From: Wurfbainia villosa
Lineage: Eukaryota > Streptophyta > Magnoliopsida > Zingiberales > Zingiberaceae
NCBI GenBank assembly: GCA_025175895.1
Contig: CM045993.1
Location: forward strand, 62,810,621-62,874,620
Reading direction: 5' to 3'
Length of the DNA: 64,000 nucleotides
The notes below the pieces were generated by a model. That model was not told the DNA's origin. It worked only from the letters and a program-made list of their open reading frames with translations, and did no database searches. Made by a program: the position numbers and the translations under genes. Shown here piece after piece: positions 11,770 to 21,931 of the stretch (positions are counted from its first letter, which is position 1; every line of letters begins with the position of its first letter).

Positions 11770-12048
11770 ATGGACAGAATATCTGAACAGGGTAGCAGTT
11801 CCTCTCCTGCTGAAGAGCAGATAAACGAATGCCGCTACATATCTAGCCTGGAGGAGCAAGTGAAGTATTTACAACAACAGCTGAAGAAATCTTCCGCCAG
11901 TAATCGCTCCCTGCATCAACAACTGGTTTGTTCCCAAAAGGATCTGACCAAGCAAATCTTCCTGCAGCAGTCTTACCGTCAGCAATTACTGTGCCAACCT
12001 CGACCGCACAAAGGAGCTCCATCCGTTCCTCCCAGCAAAGAGCTGTAA
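11770..12048 (+). CDS. Tat antisense gene 3: small coiled-coil protein, 92 aa
   Basis: ATG at 11770, stop at 12048. The product MDRISEQGSSSSPAEEQ is followed by a predicted coiled coil (ISSLEEQVKYLQQQLKKS, about residues 25-45) and Gln-rich segments. TATAAAAA at 11710-11717 lies 52 bp upstream of the ATG. The composition resembles the coiled-coil exons of antisense genes 1 and 4. Function is unknown. It could be a fragment of a larger ancestral gene. Confidence 0.5.
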   Translation: MDRISEQGSSSSPAEEQINECRYISSLEEQVKYLQQQLKKSSASNRSLHQQLVCSQKDLTKQIFLQQSYRQQLLCQPRPHKGAPSVPPSKEL

Positions 12049-12360
12049 TACCCTAGATGTATAAGGGTTTCTTTTTGTTATTTCCCTCTTGTAAATGACT
12101 TGAAATATGTAATTTTTCCGCATCAATGAACTTTTCCCTGTTTATCTTCTTCTTCCCGTATCTCTTGAGTTGTGCCGTGTTTTACTTCTTTCTGTACTGA
12201 CATATAGTTGAGGCATATTTTGGTTCTCCTTCCTTTTCACCCTACCGGGAATATAGAACCATTAAATGAATCGGCTCTGCTATTTTACAGGAATAAAACA
12301 ATATAGAGTTAAACAAGGACTTCAACTTCTCCCCCTTTACAGGGACAAAAAGTGATATAT

Positions 12361-13395
12361 AACTGAGGAGATCTCAGTTCTTCCGTTCCGCCACCACACG
12401 GGGATATCTTCCGCTTCGCGGGGATAAAATTTTTGAGTATAACCGAATGAATTTCGATTCTTCCGTTCCGCCACCACACGGGGATATCTTCCGCTTCGCG
12501 GGGATAAAAATGTATACATATAATACATAACCGAGGAATCTTGGTTCTTCCGTTCCGCCACCGCACGGTGATATCTTCCGCTTCGCCTCGCGGGGATAGA
12601 AATTTATACATATAATACATAACCGAGGAATCTCGGTTCTTCCGTTCTGCCACTACATGAGGATATCTTCCACTTCGCCTCACGGGGATATATAATACAT
12701 AATCGAGGAATCTCGGTTCTTCCGTTCCGCCACCACACGGGGATATCTTCCGCTTCGCCTCGCGGGGATAGAAATTTATACATATAATACATAACCGAGG
12801 AATCTCGGTTCTTCCGTTCCGCCACCGCACGAGGATATCTTCCGCTTCGCCTCGCGGGGATATATAATACATAACCGAGGAATCTCGGTTCTTCCGTTCC
12901 GCTACCGCACGGGGATATCTTCCGCTTCGCCTCGCGGGGATATATAATACATAACCGAGGAATCTCGGTTCTTCCGTTCCTCCACCACACGGGGATATCT
13001 TCCGCTTCGCCTCGCGAAGATAAAAATTTATACATATAATACATAACCGAGGAATCTCGGTTCTTCCGTTCCGCCACCACACGGGGATATCTTCCGCTTC
13101 GCCTCGCAGGGATAAATAATACATAACCGAGGAATCTCGGTTCTTCCATTCCGCCACCGCACGAGGATATCTTCCGCTTTGCCTCGCGGGGATAGAAATT
13201 TATACATATAATATATAACCAAGGAATCTCGGTTCTTCCATTCCTCCACCACACGGGGATATCTTCCGCTTCACCTCACGGGGATAGAAATTTATACATA
13301 TAATACATAACCGAGGAATCTCGGTTCTTCCGTTCCGCCACCACACGGGGATATCTTCCGCTTCGCCTCGCGGGGATAGAAATTTATACATATAT
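12361..13395. repeat. Tandem repeat array with a hairpin in each unit (about 12 units of 80-95 bp)
   Basis: About twelve units are recognised by CTTCCGTTCCGCCACC at roughly 12382, 12461, 12546, 12639, 12719, 12810, 12891, 12972, 13061, 13142, 13232 and 13327. Two unit lengths occur: about 81 bp, and about 93 bp with extra AAATTTATACA. Each unit carries AACCGAG-GAAT-CTCGGTT, a 7 bp stem with a 4 base loop. Long minus-strand open frames here (for example 12309-13157) only reflect the repetition. Tandem arrays between pol and the 3' LTR are known in Tat elements. Confidence 0.9.
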
Positions 13396-13772
13396 GGCTC
13401 AGAAGCCATCAACATAAAGGAGGCAACGTTTTCATATCATCCCTCTTTTGTGCTTGTCTTCCGAAGGGGACCGCCTATATCCGCCCCTTCCCATGCAAAT
13501 GAAGGCTTTAGTACATACTGGCCATTTAGAAAAAATAACCCTTCTTTCCCTTTCACTTAGGGCCTCCTTCACCACAGACAAGGAGCCCAATAATGGTTAC
13601 AAGCCCACTCTCCTTCCTTTTATAGGGGATCCCTTTGTCTTCGTTTCTTTTTCTATCTTCATCCCCTTGCCTTTTCATCTCCTTCTTCTCCGTCTATTCG
13701 TTCCTCCGCCGCCATACACCGTTGCCTCAATCCCTTTTTTCAGCCCTTTCTCTTTATTCTCAGACCCTCAAA
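13396..13772 (+). promoter_or_regulatory. Upstream region of antisense gene 4 with TATA-like box
   Basis: No gene seen. TTTTATAGGG at 13617-13626 lies about 150 bp before the ATG at 13773 and is followed by a strongly pyrimidine-rich leader. The promoter role is inferred only from motif and position. Confidence 0.35.
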
Positions 13773-14117
13773 ATGCATTCTACCTTCTTCCAGGAGATAG
13801 CGGGTCATTATCCACATCGCAAGAGGAAGGCCGGTCAGCCGTCGGCTCTGTCTTCTTCTTCACTTTCCCCGGTCACCACCACACCTGCTTCATCTCGTCC
13901 GTCTTCCTCTCCTCCCCCTGCATCCCTTGTTACTTCCGCCCCGGAGAAAATCGGGACAATTAGTCCTTCCTCGATTTCTCCGGCATTTACAAACCCTAGC
14001 TCTCATACTTTTTCTCCCTCTGCCACCGATATTCAGAAGTCGCCTTCTCCTTCATCGCAACCTGAGGATGAACCTGGGGAGGATGCACTTCCATGTCAGC
14101 CGATGACAGAGGCTGGC
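13773..14117 (+). CDS. Tat antisense gene 4, first exon part (interrupted by the Athila-like insertion)
   Basis: ATG at 13773, product start MHSTFFQEIAGHYPHRKRK, then a Ser/Pro/Thr-rich region. The frame is complete to the codon ending at 14117, directly before the Athila-like LTR. After removing the insertion and one 5 bp target copy it continues in frame at 39619. The gene is open apart from the insertion and would encode about 517 aa. It probably has no known domain in this half; it is basic then disordered. Confidence 0.6.
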
Positions 14118-15640
14118 TGATGAACGGATATTTGTCGTGGTACCATTTCAAATTAATTACCGAACCCCCTAACTACACTAATATAGCATAGTGGATGGCC
14201 CGGATCGTTTCCCAACGAGTGTAATCGATAGAATAGTAAACTTAGGATCACTGATTATTGCTTTTGGTTTTCTAATGAAGATGGGGGTTTGGGATTTGAG
14301 ATCTAACCTACAATTGCAAGGTAATTAAAATCCTAAACTAATATGCAATAACTAAAACAAACAAAGCAGGAATTAAAGCAATAGAAACTGGAAAAGGAAA
14401 TAATCTAATCAACCCAAGATATGCCCGGTGAATGACCAAGGTCCTTCGGCTAAGTCCAGCGAAGCTCAATCGAGACTCCGCAAGTGACAGTGGATGTGGG
14501 ATGGTGCAAACTCCTGAATCCAGTAGTTTGATGGACACTCCGAACTCTCGCGGATCCGGTTGAGCTCGAAGAAGTGTCGTCGGAGCGGAACTTCTCCTCG
14601 AATCCGAAAGAGAAGGTGGATGAGTTGTGAGATGGAGGACGTCGCCGAAATCACTCGATGAGGCGGTTCCTCCTCGAATCCGAAAGAGAAAAGTGGGTGG
14701 AGGCAAGGTGGACGCGGCTGCTAAGGCTCAAGGGAAGAAAAGATTTAACTAACAACCTAATGAAAACATGATTAAAAGAAAGCAATTAAAGTAAAGCATG
14801 AAATTAAATCTAATCTAACTAACTACGGCCTAATTACTCTAAGAGGCATTTAATCAAACACTACATGTGCATGGAACAAATTAAACTAAACGTGTGCAAT
14901 TCAAACATGAAAGGGAATTTGGCTACTAGCATTCAACAAACTAAGCTAAACAATCAACACATCAACATGGAAGAAGAAATTGCTGTCCGAATGACAAAAT
15001 GCTGGAAACAGGGCTGCTGGAAATCTATGTGAAGAAGCTGGAAATGGAACTGCCGGATCGATGAAGGAGGAGCTGTAATGGGGTGCTGATGGTGAAGGAA
15101 CGAGCTGCCGGCGGCGTCTGTGGTGGAACGAGGGTGGCTGCTGATGGTGAAGGAACTGAACTGCGGAGGATACGTTGTCGTAGCCGATCGGAGGAGAATC
15201 CTCACTCCAATTCGTCGGATGCTCGCGCGCGCGTGAAGAAGATGGAGTGCTGTGGCTGCCAGAGCTGGAGGTGGTGGATGGACACCGGTCACCGGAGAAT
15301 GGAGGAGATCCCCTTCCACCTCTCCCGCGACCGGTGGGGAAGGAGCTAAGCGCGGCGGCAGAAGCGGCGTCGGGCGGAAATCATGGATTAAGAACTGTGT
15401 CGGCTGTGTCCAAAGCCCGTGTCGTTTTGGCACTGCCCGTGTCGACACGCCTGTGCTCGGTTGTATCCTACAAGAAGACATCGAAAATGTTAAAAATCAA
15501 TCCAAATTATGTAGGAATGATCATTATAGTCCAAAACAAGTCCTGCTCATAAAATGTGCTAATTCTCCACAATTAAACAATAAAAGGATAGAATCATCAA
15601 TTATTAAAGCCAATATAAACTACCAAAACGAGTGTTATCA
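14118..15640 (-). repeat. 3' LTR of the Athila-like element (1523 bp)
   Basis: Begins TGATGAACGG and ends GTGTTATCA. The 5' LTR, once its insertion is removed, is also exactly 1523 bp. ORFs in it (for example 14954-15481 minus) recur in both LTRs and have no recognisable domain, so I treat them as chance. Confidence 0.92.
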
Positions 15641-17558
15641 ATTCCCCCACACTTATTCTTGCACGTCCCGGGCAAGCAAAAAGAACAACTTCCCCCTAAG
15701 TAACTCATATCATTGCCTCAAAAGAAAGTAAAAAGTAGTTACTTAGGCTTATCATATTTATTTAGACCAAGGCACATAGATCCGATTCAGACACAAGTCA
15801 CTAAGCATGGTGATTTCAACACATGATTAACTAAAGCTTGATGCAATCCTCACAAGATATATGATGCATAAGGTAGTGCTCTCACTCTCAATAGCATGTA
15901 AGTAAATGGAGTTCCACTCAATGCAACTAATGATGTTTCACTACCATATGCTTGCATATTTTCTACTCTCCATCACTAGATCACAAGTTTCCGTGACTCC
16001 AAAGGCTTATCATCATGAAGTAAAATTTGTGGAAAATCACAATAGAACATAAGAAAGCAAGAGGTTGTGGAAAGATGATATGACAATGTAATAAGGAAGG
16101 CAATAAACACTATCTAGGGTTTGAGGAATTTAGAAATTTCCGTTCAGTTTCAAACTTCCAAATTGCTTCCAATTGAATTTTCCTAATTATACGACTTGCA
16201 ATTCCTGCATTTCAAACTCCTTCTACGCAAACTCCCTAGCCGTGCCAATTTCTACAGACTATGTAACTTCTTCTCCGACATTACAATTCCCTTTCCTGCC
16301 GATTGAGTGTTGCAACATTCCAGAATTTCTAATTCATTATTAAACTTTTATTTCCAGTATCTGGAAATTAAGTTTCAACACTTCCAATTGGCTCAAATTC
16401 CAGATTCTTGAGATGAGTTTCTAAATCATGTTTAACTCCCAGAATTTCAGAACTCAATAACTGCAGGCTCAAAAATTTTTTATGTTTTTTTTTTAACCAT
16501 AACGAAGTACAACTTCCCTTTTTAGACTTTCAAGCTGTTCAAAATTCAGGGTCAAGTGACCCATCAATTTAGTTTGAATTCCAACTTTACTCAACCTAGG
16601 TCCCAGGTCTGAAATGCCTAATGTGTGACGACAAAATTTCAAATTTCGTTATGCAAAAATTCAGAATTCTGCAGCTTCCTCCAATTGCAGACAATTGGAC
16701 TTCATTAGCCTTACAGACTATCCAGTGCCAGTGTGCTGACCTTTTCCATGATACCGAATAATCCAGTAATCGGCTACAACTCTTTCCTTTTTTTTTTTTT
16801 TAATCTGATTCTGCATAGATGTTATCATCCGATGTGTCAATAAAACCAGTGCACTTAATACTCTATAATCTCTGTGTGTGCACATTTCTTTCCAGCTGGT
16901 ATACAGTTTCCTTTTCCTTAGTCCAAATCTCTCAACAAAGAAAATATGACCTCAAAGGCAATCAAGGTTAGTCCAACCCTGGTAATCAAGTGCTCATGCT
17001 TACCATTATATCTCACCTTACCTTCAACAAGACAACAAGAGAACCATCCTCACATCCTCTCAAGATCCCCCACACTTAAAATTTGACCGTCTCGGGCAAG
17101 AAATCCAACAAGATAAATTGTTTGAGACAATAAGAAGAAGGCATTTATACAAAGAAGATAGCGCAAGAGAAATTCCAAGGGTATAGAGAAGATAGCCTTT
17201 ATCATTATCACAACTTTTATGAAATTGTAACCTTGAGAAGAAACATAGCAAGTTCTAGAGCTCCACAACAAGATTGCATATCACACACAAGGAGAAAATG
17301 GCTAGATCCTTACTAGGTGTGTAAAATAATCAAGTACAATCAACCAATTAGCATCCATCACCACACTAATGAGCATATGCATGTAAAGTATCTAATCATG
17401 CCCTAGAATTCAGAAAACATGATAATCAAACTTAACTAACTTTCACATCCCCTAAAATTGATACGAGCACTCAAGGATTCTATTCAAAGATTTTATTCAC
17501 TAACACATTTATGCAAACAAAAATAACAAAAGCATTAAAAAAAAAACTGAACTCCCCT
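15641..17558 (-). other. Long 3' noncoding region of the Athila-like element with two purine tracts
   Basis: No credible coding region in 1.9 kb. On the + strand ATTCCCCCACACTTA directly beside the LTR (15641-15655) is the expected polypurine tract on the minus strand. A second copy, GATCCCCCACACTTA, occurs at 17064-17078, and both are followed by a CGTC(C/T)CGGGCAAG phrase. Athila elements can carry an env-like ORF in this interval; I see none here. Confidence 0.75.
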
Positions 17559-18807
17559 TTAAATTGGATAGATGGGGTTGTCTAGTGCTTCACATTCCAA
17601 CACCGCATGCATAACTCCATCATGAAATTTCTTCAAGCGGTGCCCATTCACTTTGAAGGTCCATCCATCTTCCTTGTCCTGCAACTCAATCACTCCATAG
17701 GGAAAGTTATTAATAATGTAGAAAGGCCCATCCCACTTAGATCTCAATTTACCTGGAAACCATTTGAGTCTGGAGTTGTACAACAAAACTTTATCACCTA
17801 TTTGAAACTCTTTCCTCAGTATGTGCTTATCATGATATGATTTGGTCTTTTCCTTGTAAATCCGAGAGTTCTCATAGGCTTCAAGTCTTAACTCTTCCAA
17901 TTCCTGTAATTGCATTTTCCTCCCAACTCCAGCTTGATCCATATCCAGGTTACATGACTTGACTGCCCAGAATGCTTTGTGTGCTATCTCAACTGGTAAG
18001 TGACATGCTTTGCCAAACACAATCCTAAATGGTGACATTCCAATTGGTGTTTTGAAGGCGGTTCTGTAAGCCCACAAGGCGTCATCCAACCTTTTGCTCC
18101 AATCTTTCCTGTCAGGTTTTACCATTTTTTCCAAAATCTGCTTAATCTCTCTATTTGATACCTCTGCTTGCCCGTTTGTCTGAGGATGATAAGCAGTAGC
18201 AACTTTGTGCAAAACGCCATATTTGTTAAGCGGCATCTTCATGTGTCTATTACAGAAATGGGACCCTTGATCACTAATGATCGCCCTGGGCCACCCAAAC
18301 CTGCAAAAGGTTGGAGCAAAAGGTTGGATAATGCCTTGTGGGCTTACAGAAATGGTAAAACCCATACATGAAACCATAAGAAACAGGAAATGGACCCATA
18401 AAGTCGATTCACCATACATCAAACACTTCACCAAACAAAATAGACTGTTGGGGCATCTCATTTCTACGTCCAATACTCCCGACTTTTCTACATTGTTCGC
18501 ATGTTCTAGTAAACTCATATGCGTCACGGAACAGACTAGGCCAATATAAACCTGAATCTAAAATTTTCCTAGCTGTTCTTTGTGGTCCAAAATGTCCTCC
18601 ACAAGATAAAGAATGGCAAAATGTAAGAACAGATTGAAACTCGCCGTTAGGAACACATCGTCTAATTACCTGATCGCTGCACCACTTCCACAAGTAAGGT
18701 TCATCCCAAACATAGTATTTAGCATCACATCTTAATTTGTTAACCTGTACTTGAGAGAAATTTGCAGGTATACCACCGTGCAACAAAATAATTAACGATG
18801 TCAGCAT
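17559..18807 (-). pseudogene. int: Athila-like integrase, with part of the catalytic core replaced
   Basis: The N-terminal zinc-binding part (18409-18807) shows the H-H-C-C pattern (CEQC at its end). The catalytic core then loses its first-Asp region: the frame breaks at GEVFDVW. The C-terminal part (17559-18527 frame) starts again with RFGWPRAIISDQGSHF (second Asp), HPQTNGQAEVSNREIK (Glu) and a downstream SH3-like DNA-binding segment (FQIGDKVLLYNSRLKWFPGK). The gap contains an inverted copy of a downstream integrase segment at 18311-18351. This enzyme inserts element cDNA into chromosomes; this copy cannot be active. Confidence 0.88.
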
Positions 18808-19276
18808 ACCATGGTACTTCCCCTTGCAGTGTCAGGAGTTGTTCATCTGGAAAACAATCTGGAATGGGTGTAAGCTCCCTATCCTGCATGATTCTGCTCA
18901 AATAATCAGCCACCATATTTTCCTTTCCACTCCTATCACGTATTTCCATGGCGAATTCTTGGAGTAGAAGTATCCATCTGATTAATCTGGGCTTTGCATC
19001 TGACTTCTTTAAAAGGAATTTGAGAGCTGCATGATCTGAAAAGACAACCACATGAGAGTACAATAAATATGAACGAAACTTATTCAACGCAAACACAATG
19101 GCCAGAAGCTCTTTTTCTGTGGTTGTATAATTTGCTTGAGCAGGATCTAACGTCTTGGATGCATAATAGATAACATGTGACACTCCGTCAACCCTTTGAG
19201 CCAACACTGCACCCACTGCAAAATTAGAAGCATCACACATTAATTCAAAAGGTAATTCCCAATTAGGAGAACTCAT
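18740..19276 (-). pseudogene. rnh: Athila-like RNase H domain
   Basis: Ty3-type RNase H, which removes the RNA strand from RNA/DNA hybrids. Seen: FELMCDASNFAVGAVLAQ, YYASKTLDPAQANYTTTEKELLA (the Glu), FSDHAALKFLLKK (the Asp), then IRDRSGKENMVADYLSR. The RNase H motifs are intact, but the frame does not join smoothly to RT on one side or integrase on the other: the 18740-18807 end overlaps the next frame, which shows a frameshift. It lies downstream of the RT split by the insertion at 19484. Confidence 0.88.
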
Positions 19277-19339
19277 AATAGGAGCTGAGATGAGAGCATC
19301 CCTGAGTTGGTTGAAAGCGTCCTTGCATTTTTTATCGAA

Positions 19340-19478
19340 TCAAAATTCCACATCCTTTTGCAGTAAGCGTGAAAGGGGAAGGGCTATATCACTAAAATTT
19401 TGAATGAATCTTCTGTAAAAACCTGCATGACCAAGGAAAGCTCGAACCTCCCGCACGCATGTGGGATAAGACAAAGAA
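19340..19478 (-). pseudogene. rt: Athila-like RT, C-terminal fragment left of the insertion
   Basis: Encodes the RT thumb/connection motif CVREVRAFLGHAGFYRRFIQ and LPLSRLLQKD. It is separated from the rest of RT (29187-29742) by the 9.7 kb tandem gag-only insertion with the GAAAT duplication. A stop follows LLQKDVEF before RNase H resumes. Confidence 0.85.
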
Positions 19479-19483
19479 GAAAT

Positions 19484-20666
19484 TGTAGGGGATCGGTACG
19501 GCCGGCTAGAGGGGGGTGAATAGCCCTCTTCCAATGGATGTTGGAATTCTCTCGTTCGTTTGCTCGTCTACACAATCGTTAGCGCAAGCGGAAGCATAAA
19601 CAATAAAGACAAAGCAATAAATGAAAATACAAACGCTAACAAAGAACGTAACGTGGTTCACAGCTACGCCGCTAATCCACGATCCCGATTCGTCCGAGGT
19701 GAATCACTCCTCCAAAGCCAATCACTATTGGTCTCTCCTTTGCACCAAGCTAGGTGGAGGTAACCTTTACAATCAAGATCACTCTTCTTACAAATAGAAT
19801 GAAGTAAAAACAAGTAAGAAGAGTTTAGAGCTTGTGGGGCACTAGGAAGATCACTTAGAGCATAAGCATTAGCCTCTCAAAGGCTTACACCCTCTCTTTT
19901 TATAGAGAGGGCTGATTTCTTCCCGTTGGCCGCCACGATCATTGCCGCCCTTGGCGATCATTGCCGTCATTACTACGGCCTCCGAACACGTCGGATCCCG
20001 ACCGTTGTAGTCCAACAGAACTCTTGGCGATCGATGGACCTCATCGGTCACATGCCTCGTAGTCGATCGCATCGGCTACGAGCGGTTCTGGCCAAAACCC
20101 TATTGACGATCACACTTGTCGGTGATCGATGAGCTGATCGCCCACATATGCCGCGATCATTGCGCGCCACAATCCAATCGATATACGGTCACTCACTCGA
20201 CTCGGGCGATCGCCATGACATGGCGATCGGCCGGTGTCGAAAACCCATCGACACTTGGCCAAATGGCAAGTTTCACCTAAGAGCTACCCTTCCCGGGTTA
20301 CAATCGCTCACTCATCTCTCGAGTCCCTCGCCGAAGTTCTCTTCATTCTCGCCACGTCCTCTCGGCGATCAGCGCACGGCTCTGCAATGCTCCTTCGCGT
20401 CTCTTGCCTCGAAGTCTACTTCCTCCGGCTTCACTCCAAGCTTCTCGTCCGGCGGTCCCTCGGATGCTCCAAGCGCACGGCTTCTACAAAGCTATCCTTC
20501 ACCGACTCAAGGCACGAGTCATGAGATGTGAAACTCGCCACGGCTCCATGTGCGAATTACTAAGTCCTGCACGACTTCAACGCACATATCAAATCAACAT
20601 ATCAAACTAACTTAAACCCTTTGCCACACCATCAAAACCATATTACGGCAAGAGATTGCCCTAACA
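19484..20666 (-). repeat. LTR 1 (3' end) of the tandem gag-only element
   Basis: TGTAGGGGATCGG to CCCTAACA, 1183 bp. Next to it on the right is the pyrimidine run CTCCCCCTTTTT (minus-strand purine tract, 20669-20680). It is nearly identical to LTR 2 and LTR 3 except for a strongly divergent patch at about 19930-20270 rich in CGATCG/CGATCATTG. Confidence 0.93.
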
Positions 20667-21931
20667 ATCTCCCCCTTTTTGATGTGTGGCAATCCGTTTA
20701 AGTTAGGTAAAAACATTTGATATAAATTCTAAGGTAAGAAAGCATGTAAAGATAAACATGATATAGCAACATGCAACTCCCCCTTAATCTATGAAACTCT
20801 CTATGCAAATTTTCTCCCCCTAAAATAATTAACTTAAACATAATTATTTCTCCCCCTTTGACACCATCAAAAAGATTAACACTAAGTTATAAGCTCATGG
20901 CATCAAGTATAAAGAGAAACATACACTAAAATCAGTCAAAACTTGATAAAATCAGGTTATCAGATTGTTCATTGATCCATCATCATCATATCAAGATGGC
21001 GGATCGGCAAAATCTGAATTTCTGATTTTCTGGATGAATTTCAGAAATGCACTATTAATTCCAGAAAATTCAAAAAATCATGAAATTTGGGGAACATATT
21101 TCTTTTAAGTATATCTATCAGTGAAAAATAGGTTTTCATGAAAAATCATTATATTTCTACATATTTGCTAAAAATCCAAAAGCTTTAAAAACTACTAGGT
21201 TTTTGATCATAAGAGTATCCATTTTAACACCTAGTCTTGCATCTAATTGTTTCAAAACATGAATACATGTATTTTAAAGTAAAAAATTGTTTTAAAAACA
21301 TATGAAATATCCAACCATGATCTTTGGGCAATATGTCTATGAATTAAACATAAGTCTTCCCCATGATTGGTCTATTATTGCTATGTTGATATTTTAAATG
21401 ACCATCTAAATTCCATAGGCATTAGTGGACATTTGTATCATCCTAACATCTCACCCATGCTAAGTTTGTAATCAAGTTAGCCTATAGTGAGTGTGAGATG
21501 CATCCTAGGGGGTATTTGTATATACTTAACCAATATATTCATGCAATTCTATCATGGTTAAGTATCAACCTAACAATTAACATGATCATAATGACATATA
21601 TGAATCAATTTCACATAATGATCATGAAATACATGTTTTCATCAAATTATAATCATGCATTAGGTATTATATGATGATAATAAACAAAGTATCACCTAAA
21701 GCATGATTCAAACCTATTTCTCATGATAACGTGCCAAATTTCAAAAACATAAATCATGATTGCAAATATACATAGGAATTACATCAATCATCATGATTTA
21801 AGCAATATTATCTATTTATGGGCACGTTATCATCACCCAACACTATTAAAAAAAAATGTTGTCCCGCCATCCTAAGTCAACCAAAATATGATATAGGTCA
21901 ATTCCATATGGTTGACTACCCTAGGGTTTTC
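20667..21931 (-). other. 3' noncoding region of gag-only copy 1
   Basis: AT-rich and without a gene. It contains the paired motifs CTTTTTGATGT (about 20676-20686) and CCATCAAAAAG (about 20864-20876), each next to a CTCCCCCTTT run. The stem CATCTCAC (21447-21454) / GTGAGATG (21493-21500) has a 38-base loop. Many ATGATCATGA-like palindromes lie at 21590-21800. A short patch at 20950-21030 differs from the copy at 25210-25290, which is otherwise nearly identical. Confidence 0.75.

Noticed and set aside
12309..13415. Long repetitive minus-strand ORFs (up to 282 codons, plus 216, 74 and 71 codon frames)
   Set aside because: All three frames are open because the repeat unit lacks stops. The repeat is noncoding with a hairpin, and unit lengths shift the frame.
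13448..13963. 171-codon + strand ORF overlapping antisense gene 4
   Set aside because: It starts upstream of the likely TATA box, has no domain, and conflicts with the frame that continues across the Athila-like insertion.
14954..15481. 175-codon minus-strand ORF and + strand ORFs in the Athila-like LTR
   Set aside because: They are within LTR sequence, recur in the other LTR with changes to length and frame, and show no domain.
17559..17840. 77-codon + strand ORF (17607-17840)
   Set aside because: It is the reverse-strand shadow of the Athila-like integrase C-terminus.
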